Of a stretch of 64,000 nt of DNA, positions 1 through 11,352 are shown piece by piece. The notes under the pieces are model-generated. The model did not search any database, was not told the DNA's origin, and saw nothing but the letters and a program-made list of their open reading frames with translations. The first letter of the stretch is position 1. Every line of letters starts with the position of its first letter. Both the position numbers and the translations under genes were made by a program. The DNA is taken from positions 17,621,372 through 17,685,371 of the forward strand of contig NC_092797.1 of NCBI RefSeq assembly GCF_918797505.1, in the 5' to 3' direction. Source of the DNA: Bemisia tabaci (Eukaryota; Arthropoda; Insecta; Hemiptera; Aleyrodidae).

Positions 1-416
1 GAGCTAATGAAAGTTGCACGATCAAAGATGCGATACTATATATACTTGCTCCTTGTCGTAAAGCATAGTGTGTATGTTTGAATGATGGTGTAACTTGCTA
101 CCAAGATGGCAACGGACACGATGCAACATGCGTTCTTCGAGAAGATAACTATTGCCACACGCAAAATAGATTGCAGTATAATCTCCAACATGAAGGCGCG
201 GTGTGGGCACTCACTCACGCATAATCTCATGAGCCTCGATTTATTTTTATTAAAAAACGAACCACCAAACAAAATATCACAGCTCATTTTGAATACTAGA
301 GGCCTTGTTGAGCAAAGCGGGTAAATTTTACGCTAGATGCTGGTTGTGTAGCATAAGCCGATTGAAAGACAACACAATGTATAACAAAGTGACTGCCTCT
401 CAAAGCGAAGGAGTCG
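1..416. other. Unassigned leading segment
   Basis: No gene or repeat family used elsewhere in the window is recognisable here. Short open frames exist on both strands but have no domain, no family resemblance and no coding-like composition. Confidence 0.5.
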
Positions 417-420
417 AACA

Positions 421-673
421 CTGCCATACCAAGGAAGAACGCCGTATGAACATTCGAGAGTTGCCAAATTTCCCTTGTTAAAATATGTATTTTTTACGAT
501 ATTCACGCATATTTTTTATTGAATTTTTCAGACGTTTTAACTTAAATTGTGTGAAAACTTGTTTGAAAATTTTGGCAAAAAATATTCACAATTTTCCTAT
601 TAAATTCGGTTTTTGGCGAAGGAAACTTTGCAACGTCGGAGAACTCATACGGCGTTCTTCCTTAGCGCGGTAG
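421..673. mobile_element. Family A palindromic MITE (253 bp)
   Basis: The left end CTGCCATACCAAGGAAGAAC and the right end (GCGTTCTTCCTTAGCGCGGTAG) are inverted copies, and the arms extend through GAGTTGCCAAATTTC and its mirror. The element is flanked by the 4-bp duplication AACA (417-420 and 674-677). Length and ends match the copies at 4129, 16479, 20566, 30722, 39058 and 54166. It is non-autonomous: nothing inside could encode a transposase. The superfamily is uncertain; a 4-bp duplication is known for Sola- and Chapaev-like elements, but the termini alone do not decide it. Confidence 0.85.
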
Positions 674-814
674 AACAGGACTGCTGTCCTTATAAGAAAC
701 GATGTATCAACATCCGAAAGCCGCCAAATCTCTTTTGGTAAAAAAATTAACAATCGAAAAAATTTATGAGGAGTCCTCTTTGAAATTTACAGATTCACTA
801 GATTAAATCAGAAA

Positions 815-1250
815 TCGACGGTGTAAGTCGGCAATCACTTAACTCGGTTTGTGACGTTGCAGACTTCCTATCATTCTTTATTTTTTAAGCGGAAAACTAC
901 TCAACGGCAATTCATTAAAACTGTCGCGATTTTTCTTGTCTGTGCGAAGAAAATTCTGCAAAAACCTCAAGGAATGATGTCAGTTCGTTCTCCTTTAAAA
1001 GAATAACATAAAGGCGGAGATTTTCAAACATCGCAAACGAGTTATGTGATTGCGTCCAGTGGCGTGGCGTGCTTTGCCACGCCACTATCGATTGTTATGC
1101 CTTTTAAACCTATGGAAAAGGACCGATAAACAGGGTGCTCGCAGCGAACACCTTAATAATCGATTCTTTACCATAAGTGTAAATGGCATAACCATCGATA
1201 CATCGCAATTCACGCCACGCCACTGATTGCGTTGAAATAAAATTATTTAA
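815..1250. mobile_element. Family C MITE, interrupted by a D element
   Basis: The segment starts TCGACGGTG and runs through the diagnostic GACGTTGCAGACTTCCTATC and ATTTTCAAACATCGCAAACG blocks of family C. Its last ~30 bp lie beyond the family D insertion at 1057-1225. The distal end is degenerate, so the right boundary is approximate. Confidence 0.6.
1057..1225. mobile_element. Family D hAT-like MITE
   Basis: The termini CAGTGGCGTGGCGTG and CACGCCACGCCACTG are inverted. The flanks ATTGCGTC (1049-1056) and ATTGCGTT (1226-1233) form an 8-bp duplication matching at 7 of 8 positions. A CAGTGGCG start plus an 8-bp duplication is the hAT pattern. The interior holds ATCGAT-rich arms and a GGTGCTCGCAGCGAACACC hairpin that is also conserved in the copies at 20339, 52757, 56511 and 57166. 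Confidence 0.8.
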
Positions 1251-1289
1251 AATTTTCAAATGGAAACATCGCTAGTTTTTCAGTTTATT

Positions 1290-1359
1290 CGTACTTTTTT
1301 GGGAGAAATTTGGCAATGTCCGAGGGCTCCTACGGCGTTTTTCCTTAGCTCTGGAGAGG
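1290..1359. repeat. Family A right-end fragment
   Basis: GAAATTTGGCAATGTC followed by ACGGCGTTTTTCCTTAGC matches the right terminus of family A. No left arm is present, so this is a truncated relic. Confidence 0.6.
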
Positions 1360-1645
1360 AGGGGGAAGGGGCGCATGCGCACATCTTGGACGTGGCTGGA
1401 GTATTGCATCAATACGATGATCTCGGCGCATGCTCCGCACCCACCACAATGCACATTGTCTGTGCGCCTGCGCCGACGCCTATGACCGATGAAAACTGCA
1501 CTGAGAACGTCAGCAAGGCGTCGCGATCACGACGCGTCAAAAACCGCGCCGCATGCAGTCCATCGCCGCCGGTTTGGGAGATAATTCCAGAGTACCTTTA
1601 TATGGAGAGTATGAACAACTCGAAAATTTTAAGGTTTGGTCTGAT

Positions 1646-1968
1646 TAGAGTCCCTTCATACTGAGAGTCAAGACAACGCCCCCTCATGGAGTCACAAACG
1701 GGAATAAAGATTGCAGAAATTGAACGTTTTTTGTAATCTTTGATCGGCCCATTCTCAAATTCCTTTCTCCGTCCCCTCTCTCATTCAACTCTCATTCCGT
1801 TTGTTCCTTGCCGAACCCGTAACTCCCTAGTCTATTCCAGATTATAATCTTTGCAATTGGTGCAAATGTAATCTTTATTCTCGTTTGTGACACTGTGAAG
1901 GCCTAAAATACGGGAACCAATCAGAAATGGGTTCTTATTGTCTTGACTCTCAGTATAAAGGGACTCTA
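1646..1968. mobile_element. Family E hAT-like non-autonomous element
   Basis: The ends TAGAGTCCCTTCATACTGAG and CTCAGTATAAAGGGACTCTA are near-perfect inverted repeats. They are bounded by an exact 8-bp duplication, GGTCTGAT, at 1638-1645 and 1969-1976. The TAGAG start fits the hAT terminal consensus (YARNG). The interior carries paired ACAAACGGGAATAAAGATT motifs in both orientations and no coding potential. Confidence 0.9.
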
Positions 1969-1979
1969 GGTCTGATCAG

Positions 1980-3304
1980 GTTATGTAGCTCTTAGGTCTC
2001 AAAAAGGCAGCCAACCCGTGAATTCGGATTATCCAGTGGTACTATCTAAGCTCCAAGAGTAGGTACACTGATCAAAAATTATTAAAGCACGTATAACACT
2101 TTGATTTCGCACAAATTTTCTCAGTTTCAAAGTCACCTCCTTAAAAACGCTTGTTTACAATGCGCTGATGGCCGTATTGATTGATCCTTCAAATGCATAG
2201 GTTCATGGCCGGATTGGATTTACCTACTTGCCGCCCATGGGTCGCCTGTATTTTGCCGCGCTCTTCATTTTGAGACATTAATAAAACCCATCAAGTGAAC
2301 GTGCCGGAGGAAGAAGGGTGCATAAGACGCGTTCACTCGTGTCGGACACATTTTTTGAGTAAGCCCTGTCAACACTACTAGCAAAAGTTCACTGATCTTC
2401 GCGCGAAAGTTCAGTTCCGTAAACCTATCTCTGTGTGGACAAGGCTTTTCATTTGTAAGAAATGAACTAAAAAATTAAGAAAGAACGAACATAAATGTGG
2501 TTTAATAATTTTAACTTCCGCCGCCGTGAAGCGCCGACCACACTGTGTTTGGCGCAATGCGTGAAGTATTCATGTAGTCTTGTAGGCACTGTGCGTTTCA
2601 CGCCGCGCCGACCGCTGCTGTTGACCGTACTGTGTTTGACGCAATGCGTGAAGTATTCATGCAGTCTCGCAGGCGCTAATATGTGTTACATGCCGACCGC
2701 CGCGCCGAGGGCTTCTACTTTTCATCTCATGTTCTCGTCATCATTTCTCTCTGCACCGCGCCATTCTAGGCCAAATTGCGTATTTGGTTTCTCTCGTAAC
2801 TCGACTTATTGAGGGTGCTGTCACTTGTATCAATAAGAGACGACAAAATTAGAAATTACTGTACTCTCAGGAAATGAGAGATTTTCCGCCTTTTCTCGTT
2901 TGTAATTTTGTTTTTATAAATCCGATTTTTTTTAATACCTACACTTTAAAAAATTGCAAATTTTTGCCGCCAAATTACGTGTTTGGTTTCTCTCTTAACT
3001 CAACTAATTAAAGGTGCGCAGTCTTTTGTATCACCGAAATACAACAAAATTTGAAATTAATGAACTCTCAGGAAATGAGAGATTTTGTCACCTTTTCTTG
3101 TTTGTAATTTTATTCTGAATCCGATTTTTCTGTACCTGCATTTAAAAAAAATGCAAAATTTGCTGCCCCCTAATATTGCCGCCCTGGGCCGCGGCCCATG
3201 TGGCCACCCCTTTAATCCGGCCCTGCATAGGTTGGTAGCGGCACTTTTCTAGTGATTTTCGTTTTTCACGGTGCAGCCCTTTTGGGCCCTAAGAGCTACA
3301 TAAA
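1980..3304. mobile_element. Family Z element split by an F element
   Basis: The left end TTATGTAGCTCTTAGGTCTC (1980 on) is mirrored by CCCTAAGAGCTACATAA ending near 3304. The host sequence totals about 295 bp after removing the family F insertion and its duplication (2204-3233). A related left end lies at 16149-16190. Superfamily unknown. Confidence 0.6.
2204..3225 (+). mobile_element. Family F hAT-like non-autonomous element (1022 bp)
   Basis: Ends CATGGCCGGATT and AATCCGGCCCTG are inverted. The perfect 8-bp duplication CATAGGTT lies at 2196-2203 and 3226-3233, as expected for hAT transposition. The middle (about 2500-2700) has repeats of a unit containing GCAATGCGTGAAGTATTCATG and a CTTGTAGGC block. 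A short open frame through this region is a by-product of the repeats and resembles no transposase. A stretch from about 2770 is internally duplicated near 2970 (both contain GTGTTTGGTTTCTCTC-like sequence and TCAGGAAATGAGAGATTTT). Sister copies: 12181, 22660 (minus), 31848, 58684. Confidence 0.9.
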
Positions 3305-3305
3305 A

Positions 3306-3340
3306 TGAGTTGTCTTTACTCTTCCTATAAAGGTACTCCA
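3306..3340. repeat. Solo right end related to family E
   Basis: GAGTTGTCTTTACTC and TATAAAGGTACTC resemble the right end of the 15417-15854 element (GAGTTGTCTTAACTC, TATAAAGGGACTC). No left partner was found. Confidence 0.4.
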
Positions 3341-3458
3341 GTTAATTCCAACTGCCCTATATGAAAAGAAAAGAGTGTAAACAAATGTGGTTTAACAATA
3401 CTAATAGCTAAGTGCGAAAAATGCGTACAGTGTACCCTCAATAATTGAGGGGCTTGGG

Positions 3459-3525
3459 CTTTGGCTTTACCATAGCATCAAATGGGGGAATATCGATATG
3501 TCGCAAAGCACGCCTCGCCGCACTA
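3459..3525. repeat. Family D fragment
   Basis: TTTACCATAGCATCAAATGG followed by ATATCGATATGTCGCAAAGC and a degraded CGCCTCGCC terminus is the end of a family D element. Confidence 0.5.
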
Positions 3526-4010
3526 TTTAGGAGTGGCACCGTCCATATGCTTCAACTAAATCTAGATATCAATAACCAAATTAATTTTAAGTATTTGTGG
3601 AATAAAGTATCTTTTGTAAAAAATAAATCATTAAATATCAATATAACCCAGGTCCTATAACAAAATGAATCGTTGGTATACCTCTGATGTATGAAAGCAA
3701 AGTTTTGGCAACGTCGCGCTCGGGTAAAAAATGCACGAGACCTCCGCAGGGTTCTCTCCACACAATCCCATCATATTAAATCAATTTTTTAGATTAAAAT
3801 TGACACCGCTGGATCCACTCTCGCCTGCGCCCGCCCCCGCGCAAAAAAGTCACCTCTGATCCGCCGTGTTCTCAACGCCGACGCCACCCCTAGTCGTCAT
3901 GGTTTCCGTTTTGATACTCATCTCTTCATCCGTAGCTGGAATCAATGGATATGACTGCCTTGGTGAGGGGGGGGGGGGTTCTTAGGGATATTTTGACTGC
4001 ATTTTGCAAT

Positions 4011-4077
4011 AAGGAACGACTGTTTCTGGCTCATCCACAAAAGCATCTGTTGTCATAGAGGAACGAAATGCACATAT
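4011..4077. repeat. Fragment of a short family B relative
   Basis: GACTGCATTTTGCAATAAGG, then a GGCTCATCCACAAAAGCATC block, matches the left half of the 135-bp element at 24302-24436. It abuts the full family B element that starts at 4078. Confidence 0.5.
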
Positions 4078-4128
4078 GGATTGCATTTCGCAAAAAGGAA
4101 CTAACAGCATTCCGATGTAGCTAAAATT

Positions 4129-4381
4129 CTGCCGTGCTAAGTAAAAACGCCGTATGAACCTTCAGGCGTTGCCAAATTTCCTCTGATGAAATACGAATTT
4201 ATTGGAAATATTGTAAATATTTTTCTTCTCATTTTTCAGAATATTTTGTTCGCAATTCAATGTGAAATATCTAAGAATTTCAAGGAAAAACATGCGTAAA
4301 TTTCGTCAAAAATTCATGTTTTATTTGGGGAGATTTGGAAACTCTCAAATGTTTATACGGCGTTCTTCCTTAGCACAGCAG
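4129..4381. mobile_element. Family A MITE nested in B (253 bp)
   Basis: The inverted ends CTGCCGTGCTAAGTAAAAAC and CTTCCTTAGCACAGCAG are flanked by an exact 4-bp duplication AATT (4125-4128, 4382-4385). Inserted after the host B element was in place. Confidence 0.9.
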
Positions 4382-4504
4382 AATTGTGCTCCTTACATTC
4401 TATGCAATAAAATTACTGAAATCGTGCGAAAAAGTAAATTTACAGCGATAATTTTCATCCTGAATCTATAATTTATTGAGAGTATAGATGAAACTTGTTT
4501 AAGT

Positions 4505-4634
4505 CGTCGCTCCTCTGAAGTAATCCTCTTAGGGCGTATCTCGATTTCCGTATGAGCCTCAGTGAGCATGGCCCTACATGTAAAACAGGGCTCACGTAAG
4601 AAATGAGATACGCCCTTGCGTCAGAGGGGCAACG
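4505..4634. mobile_element. Family I MITE nested in B (130 bp)
   Basis: The ends CGTCGCTCCTCTGAAG and CGTCAGAGGGGCAACG are inverted, with inner repeats GGGCGTATCTCGATTTC and GAAATGAGATACGCCC. The duplication AAGT flanks it exactly (4501-4504, 4635-4638). Two GAGCC/GGCTC motifs are also arranged as a small inner hairpin. Confidence 0.85.
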
Positions 4635-4718
4635 AAGTTATCAATTTATATTTGCAAGGTAAAAACAGTTGCACAATCTGAGCGACATTGGTTCTTTTGT
4701 GCAGAATGCAATCCATAT

Positions 4719-5877
4719 GCTACTAGGAAGATGAGTCAGAAATATTCGTTTGCAATTGCAATGTCCGTTTCATCCAAAATAATCGTGTAACCGTTCTAAG
4801 GAAGGGAGACACCTCATTGCACGGAGGGGAAAATTTTCCCAGGGAGCTATTTTTGTCAAATCGTAGGTTGAAAAATCGAAATCCGAGGTCAGCCACGGGG
4901 ATCGTTCTTTTTCATCGTAAAAAGAAAATTGCGAATTCCACTCATTGCCATACCAAAGGAGAACGTACAGTAGAAGTTTCTGCCGAGATGATGGAAATCC
5001 AAACATGATAAATTGTCACTAAATGAAGAGCGGTAATTCAATACCTAGTAAGCGCCATCAGGTGTTGCTAAGATTATGCATGGCCACAGGCGGAAACTGG
5101 GAGGGCTGGCCCTCTTAGAAATTTACTCGGCCCCTCCAAAGATGTTTGACGGATTTTGCTAAGCAGACGAGTGACATATATTTTCTTTTTTTTAAAAAAA
5201 AAACTTTGGTTTATTTTGTTGTTTCTTCATTGAGCCCTATGAAACTTTGAACTTATTTTTCTCCGCTCCAAGTTCATGTCCTTTAGGTTACTTCCCCTCT
5301 GAATCCGATCTAATTAAACATTTTAATGATTGCACGAATAATTTTGACAGATCACAGAGCAAGCTACGATAGGCATACGCGCACGCCCTACGGACAATAA
5401 CTCGCATAATGTGCCACCGGGGAAGCCTGCCTAAACTAGCTCTCCGCATATTTTCACTGCTTAATTATTATTTACTCCAACCGCAGAAAGTTCCGAACGG
5501 CAAGCTATGAAAACCGGTCGCAAAGTTATGATTGCAGCTCGCCGAAAGGTGGGGAGGGCCGGGGAGGGGGCGGGGGAGGAGGGGGGCTCAAAAAATGTCC
5601 AGCGAGGAGGATAGGTCTCCGACCGCATGTAGTGGTGCATGTGATAAAAGCCGAAAAACCTTTATTAAATATGAATTTATATCCGTTCGCTCGAGTATTT
5701 CATAAGTTTACATGCACGGCTTTTGCATGTATGCGTAGTTCATTGTTTCGTGGAGAGCGGATTTATGTCGGTCGCACTGCTGTGGATACAAATCTAGCGC
5801 ACATCTATCGATGAAAACCTAGCCCCATCACTGCGGCTTCGCTGCAGCTCACTGCTGGGAGGAGGGGACCTCCGCTG
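4719..5877. other. Unassigned segment with a G-rich tract
   Basis: No gene found. It holds a G-rich tract at about 5546-5586 (runs of G5-G7) and an A9 run near 5198. A TTGCTAAGATTATGCA motif near 5066 is a possible scrap of family B. Confidence 0.4.
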
Positions 5878-5932
5878 TGCTAAGAAGAAACGCCGTATGG
5901 ACATTGCAATGTTGCCAAATTCTACCCGATAA
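5878..5932. repeat. Family A left-end fragment
   Basis: CTGTGCTAAGAAGAAACGCC followed by GTATGGACATTGCAATGTTG and CCAAATTC is a diverged left arm of family A with no right arm before the next repeat. Confidence 0.55.
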
Positions 5933-6004
5933 AAAATTTATTTTAAGGAGAGGTAATGGATTTGTTTCTTGGCAATTGGCAAATAATTTAGAGCAAACTG
6001 GGGG

Positions 6005-6085
6005 GATTTAAGCCCCCTGGCCGCTACGCGCCTCACCCCCTGGACAGCGTTTTGCACCCGCTTCGCGGTACCCCATGGGTTAATT
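6005..6085. repeat. GC-rich repeat fragment shared with 43737-43800
   Basis: GCCCCCTGGCCGCTACGCG, CACCCCCTGGACAGCG and CCGCTTCGCGG recur as reverse complement at 43737-43800 (GCGAAGCGCC, AGGGGGTTGGACCGCGTAGC). The composition is unlike the flanks. It may be a terminal palindrome of a larger unidentified element. Confidence 0.5.
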
Positions 6086-6241
6086 TAAATTAGAATGAGC
6101 TCATCTAGGCACTATCTCCTATCAAAAGGAGCATAAATCATGAAAATCGCCACTGTAAGTCATAGGAACGAATCGTGACAAAAAATGAAAATTATTTTAC
6201 ACTGTTTAAATTGGATAATACACAGCTTCAGCGCGTCATAT

Positions 6242-6345
6242 CGTCGCCTCTCTGACGTAAGGGCGTATCTCAATTGTTACGTGATCTCTGTTTCACATAT
6301 CAATCTTTGCTTTCTGGGGCTCATCTAACGTCAGAGGGGTGACGG
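6242..6345. mobile_element. Family I MITE copy
   Basis: CGTCGCCTCTCTGACGTAAG and GGGCGTATCTCAATTG at the left are mirrored by CGTCAGAGGGGTGACG at the right, but the right inner GATACGCCC arm is deleted. ATAT precedes the left end, and the right flank reads GTGACAATAT, so a duplication is not exact. Confidence 0.65.
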
Positions 6346-6494
6346 TGACAATATAAGAAGACTGGGTCATTTTTCCGAAATCTAAATAGAGTTGGCTCAT
6401 TTAGGGATCATCACCTGTCGACAGCCGTAATAATCACGGAAGTCGGCCTAATGGCAATTCGGGAGGTCAGAGAGCTTATAGTAATGATTGTAAC

Positions 6495-6616
6495 TGAAAT
6501 TCTCTGAACAATTGGGAGGAAAATGTTCAGAGGTTTTTCGAAAATTCGTATCTTATCAAAGAAAATTTGGCAACGTCTAATGGCTTATACGGCGTTTCTC
6601 CATAGCACGGCGGACA
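6495..6616. repeat. Family A right-half fragment
   Basis: The block ATCAAAGAAAATTTGGCAAC then ACGGCGTTTCTCCATAGCAC and GGCGG is the right arm of family A. The left arm is missing. Confidence 0.6.
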
Positions 6617-7744
6617 TGCCCTGCTCCCCTGCTCACCCGCAAATCTCAGACCCCCGGTCAGTTGTAAATTATTAGTTTTGTAAGTTCTCCGCCAACTTTT
6701 GTTCCTCACCGTGTGATAAATATTAACTTATTCTCTGACACTTCGGCGACCGTGAGAGCAAGAGGGAAGGGTGAAACGGGAGAGATACAGCCGGGGTGTT
6801 CCAGGAAATCGGGTCCTCCTAAAGTTCCAGAGCGACATTCTCCTCTAAACTCAGATATTAGCTCTTTATTAAACCCCTTTAAAACCGGCGTTGCGCTAGC
6901 CGCTCCCACAGAAATTCCTCGAAAAATCGCTAATGTTTTAAGCTCCTTCCCTCCACCCACCCAACCTTCCTTTCAAGTTTTCCCGACTGAAAGTAGTAAG
7001 TAATGAAAATAAAACAAACTTCAAACGGATCAGAATCAATCACTTCTCAGAATTTAATGAGTGTTCTCGATAACTTTTCATCGCTTAAGTACTGCCCTAA
7101 ATACTGTAACAAAATCCTCTACTCCCAGCAACTTCTTGCTGCAAATTTTTCTCTGGTTTAAAGTGGACCGTGATTGATACGTTCTACGAACTCAATCAAT
7201 AATTGTTTTTAATGAAGAATTTATAAAACGTTTAGTTAGTTAGTTAGTTAGTTAGTTAATTAAGACGATCATACAACTAAGCTATTTACGTCGGAGACCA
7301 GGAATTTACTTTAAATTTTCGGATTTACTTGTTTAAAGAGCTTCAAAATTTCGATAGTTACATCGGGGATTTCCCTACAAAGTGAGGAGCGATATCTGCG
7401 TGAATATTTTATTTTCCTACTTAACTCATTGTCATGGTTATATCTGGACAGTTCCGATTCGAATTATTTTTGTCACCTCTTCAAATTATCCGTAATAACA
7501 GAGTTGCTTTTTCACAATTAAAGCAATTATGAAAAGCTTGATTTCAGCTCATGATTTCGATAATTTTACAGCGTGACAAAACTACTTTATTTGATTGCAA
7601 GTTAGTATCCTTACATCGATTGCTAAAATTGAAAAATGCGTATTTATGATTGCGATGTTGCCAGGCTTTGCCGATGTTTTACTTTTTTAAGTCACAATAG
7701 ACCAACAATTTCCTGAAATTTTTTATGAATTACTCTACCAAAAA
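6617..7744. other. Unassigned segment with a GTTA microsatellite
   Basis: No gene or known repeat family is seen. A (GTTA)n microsatellite of about seven units lies at 7231-7260. A C-rich stretch near 6940-6970 has no partner elsewhere. Confidence 0.4.
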
Positions 7745-7812
7745 GTTGAATCCCACTTAACCAACATGTTAAGGATAAGTGAACTAAATCTAGTAAAAGC
7801 CCCAAGCTCTCT

Positions 7813-7881
<69 letters not shown>

Positions 7882-7904
7882 TTACTCACTTAGTAGGATT
7901 CAAC
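7745..7904. repeat. Poly(A)63 inside a short inverted repeat
   Basis: GTTGAATCCCACTTAAC at 7745 is mirrored by CACTTAGTAGGATTCAAC ending at 7904, with an uninterrupted run of 63 A at 7814-7876 between. A related sequence, in reverse, follows the A37 run at 11313 (GGTTGGTTAAAGTGGGATTT). Whether this is an element with an expanded A tract or an assembly-sensitive homopolymer cannot be decided here. Confidence 0.45.
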
Positions 7905-10721
7905 GATAATTTAAAGAAGTTTATTGGATAGTTTAATATTAGAATATTAAAACCTAATTGAAGACTCTAAAACGTTTCAGTGGAGGTATTTTAGCCATTG
8001 ATATATTATTTTTCATTATTATTTTTCTTTTCTTATTTTTGAAATTTTAAAATGAGAACCAATCTGCCGCAATTTTCCGTGGAGCGAAACGGCACTGAAA
8101 TATTGAAAAAAATTCTATTGGAAGGATGCTGATCAGTTATTCACAGGAAAATTACCTCACTAGCCTCAGATTCACAAACATCTGCACGTTTTTGAAGAAG
8201 CCACGCAAGTAAACCGATTTTTCACGGAAATTTCAAAGCTATCGTTTCCGCGGTATTCATACTCTATCGTATTTCAAATTTCGCCGAGCAGATATTGCTC
8301 GGAATCACAACGTATGTTCGACCTAGTCATCCACTGCAGATAAAAGCAAATAAAGAATCGAGGAAAATACAGACACAGGATGGGAGCGTGGGGTGGTCGC
8401 ATTGGTTGTTAATCTTAGGGCTGAAAACGAACACTGCTCATGCCTTTTAAATCGTATCAAACATTTATTAAACTGCTATTTTTTGGCTTCTCCGCCGTGA
8501 TCTTTTTGCAGTTTACCCTAGTAACAAGACGTTAGCGCTGCGCTATACTCCATTCAACTTGTGACAGTAGTGTTGTCACGTGGCGGCGGAAAAACCGATT
8601 TCCCCGAAAAGCGAACAATGAAGCAAGTTACGGAATAAAGTTCTGGCGCCCGATCCGACAATGTAACTGCAGAACGCCTGCAATATCGTCGGAAAAATTC
8701 AATAAAGGAGTGTAATGAGAAATTATTACTTCACCCTGTTTTCGTCGCGCACGTCGTAGTTGGGAAACTATTTTCCGGTAGTCGCAAAATGAAAGATACC
8801 GGAAAATCCTCGACATATTGATGAAAGCAAAGTTTTAACGAGGTTCGGGGTCTCTGTCCTGAACAGAGGGGGCGGATCGGAGAATCTGGCGACGGAAGCC
8901 TAATAACGAAAGCTTCATTCTCAGTTGGATAGGATTCAAACCCACATTTTCTTGGAAGTTGACTGAATATGGTCGTATCTGAGGCAGAGGATCTGGGTGG
9001 AAGGACCGAACGGAGGGAAATTTTCTAGGGCAGCTGTTTTCGTCAAGTTAGGTGGAAAAAATGGAATCACTGGGTAATTAATGAAAAACACTTGATAGAA
9101 TCACAAAAAATGATTGTGAGTATAGTTTCTTTCACTTTTTCGCCGATACATGGCATAATTAAATCTTAACCCAACAATCTAGAGTTTCAAACACAACAAA
9201 TTGAAATTTTCAGTAGAAAAGTATTATTATTATTTTTTTTTATCAGAACTAATTTTTTTAGTCTCGACCTTCAAATCAAAATAATTCTGTTTTGGTTTAA
9301 TTTGTTGGGCATTTTTAGTGCTAAAACATCTCTATCGTTAGTGGTATCAATACCTCGATTATGAGTTTGTACAGTATGAGCTGGATGTAACGTGCTCTCT
9401 CGTGATGGTTATTTTTTACAAATTCTGAAAATCCGACCCTGACTTGACTCCAGTTAGATCCTGCATTTATTTCAGAAGTCAGCTTTATAGAATTTCTATC
9501 TTAAAGTGACTAATTTTGTGACATGGATAATTATCTTTAAGTATATCCTGGAGCATCTCGCGTCTTATCAGTTAAATACTGCTGAAACTTCAGAAAAACT
9601 CCAAAACCTTTGAAATTGATGAAAAGAACATGAAATGTTTCAATTTTAGAAGATAAGGATGACTGTCTCTGCCCTGCTCTCACTGAGAAACTCCCGAGAA
9701 AAAATATCCAACCTCGCCAGAGACCTCCAAAAGGGAAGCAGATGAACTAAAAAGACTCAACCAATCTAGAATGAGATGGAATCTTGGAGCTTAATGTTGC
9801 CCCTTCAAACCTCCAGAACGCCACACTTGCAACATGACGCTGAACTAAATCGACCTAATAAAGTGCGGGCCTCAATGATGACATGAGGGCTCCTAAAAAT
9901 CATGTGCGTCGTTACACTCCTCATTTTAACACTTTGCAAAATCATTCGGGTCATTCATGCGAAAGTATTCATATTAACACGCTTTAAAACTTAAACAACA
10001 TATTCATGACCGTACAAATACATAAAAATATTTTTATGCACTCATGGAGATTTTTTTTAAAAATTTCACGAGCACTCCACAATATTAAATGCTTACAATT
10101 ATAATGTGATATATTTCATACAAGGGAAGCGGTTTAAATATTCTAGTAGTATTTAATATTAGCATATAACAAAATAATGCAGTTTAAGTTCATGGTTACT
10201 TAATGTTGACTAAGACACAACCTGAATCTTCACGAGTGGGATGAAAATTAAATCCGTTTCTGACTTTTGGTTTTCTACAGTTCATAAAATCTTATAATCG
10301 TTTTATTTTCTAATCCTTCCTTTCCTTCTTTTTTATTCATTTAGGTGGTTCATTTGTAACGCTAGCCTAAGTTTTTAAAGGATGGAAATACCCTCATCAG
10401 GATAGATTGATACATCCTCGTGTTAACCCGGTTCAACTCAACTTCGCATTTTTGTCCTTCGCGCTGCTTTCCAAAATTAAATCACAAAAAACACTCGCAC
10501 TGCACATACTTTCGTTTCTCAGAGCATTTGCAATACAGTATCGGAAAACAAATTTATTTCAGATTAAAATGTTATTTAACTTCACTGCCGCTTTTTATGT
10601 GAGCATCTTCACCCAAAGCTCATCCAGATATTTCAACATTATTTGCGTCTTGTTCAATTAAGAACTAGATAGATTGTGCAAGAGGACATTCTAGACTGGC
10701 ATGTTCATCGATTATCAATCA
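7905..10721. other. 2.8-kb stretch without recognised features
   Basis: Read on both strands, this AT-rich stretch shows no convincing exon, RNA gene or shared repeat. It is one of the few long apparently unique parts of the window. Confidence 0.4.
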
Positions 10722-10806
10722 TGTAGACTTCTTTATGCTAAAAGGAACTACATATGTGCACAGGGATTGCGTGAGACATAGTTCTTTTTAGCATAAATAC
10801 GTCTAA
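10722..10806. repeat. Short relative of family G
   Basis: CTTTATGCTAAAAGGAACTA and TAGTTCTTTTTAGCATAAAT are inverted around a ~30-bp loop, followed by ACGTCTA. The ends match the outer ends of the element at 39893-40650 and, less closely, family G. Confidence 0.5.
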
Positions 10807-11310
10807 TGATCATCGGTATTAAAAATTTAGACCTATATTTCGGGTTCCCGGCCACGGTTTAAGATGCTTAGGTGACACGCTTCAAAGAAGGAGGTAGCTT
10901 GAATCTCTTTGATTCTTTATGTTACCGTGAACTTCAGTGATTCTGAGAACGAACCTGAGCAGAAACAGACAGGGATCTAATACGGTTCGCGGATGGCGAA
11001 GGGTAGCATTTTCATAATTTCCCCCCCCCCCCCCCACCCATTTTCTTGCACAAGCAAGCGCTTGGCATAATCCTATTTTTTTTTCTGCTCGGATTCTTCT
11101 TCATGCACGTGACATACTTCAACTCTCGTTTAGTAAAGCTTTTCTACAAATCGCAAAATGTGAAAGGTGAATACGCAAGGAACCAGTGTTGTCGAAATCC
11201 ACGGAAACTACTAACGCACATATTAAGACGCTGCACGTGAAACGGCAACACTGTAAAGAACAAAATCATCGACAATTTCTTAGGACTTTCAAGTCGCATT
11301 TTCAATTGTG

Positions 11311-11352
<42 letters not shown>

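Larger units (their letters stand above)
4078..4714. mobile_element. Family B MITE carrying two nested MITEs
   Basis: The ends GGATTGCATTTCGCAAAAAG and GTGCAGAATGCAATCC are inverted and flanked by the 4-bp duplication ATAT (4074-4077, 4715-4718). Removing the family A insertion (4129-4381) and the family I insertion (4505-4634), each with one copy of its duplication, leaves about 246 bp. That is the size of the intact copy at 48776-49022, to which the remaining pieces align as reverse complement (for example TGCAATAAAATTACTGAAAT). Confidence 0.85.

Noticed and set aside
8927..8945. tRNA B-box-like motif on the minus strand (GGGTTTGAATCC)
   Set aside because: No A-box at the right distance and no cloverleaf could be drawn.
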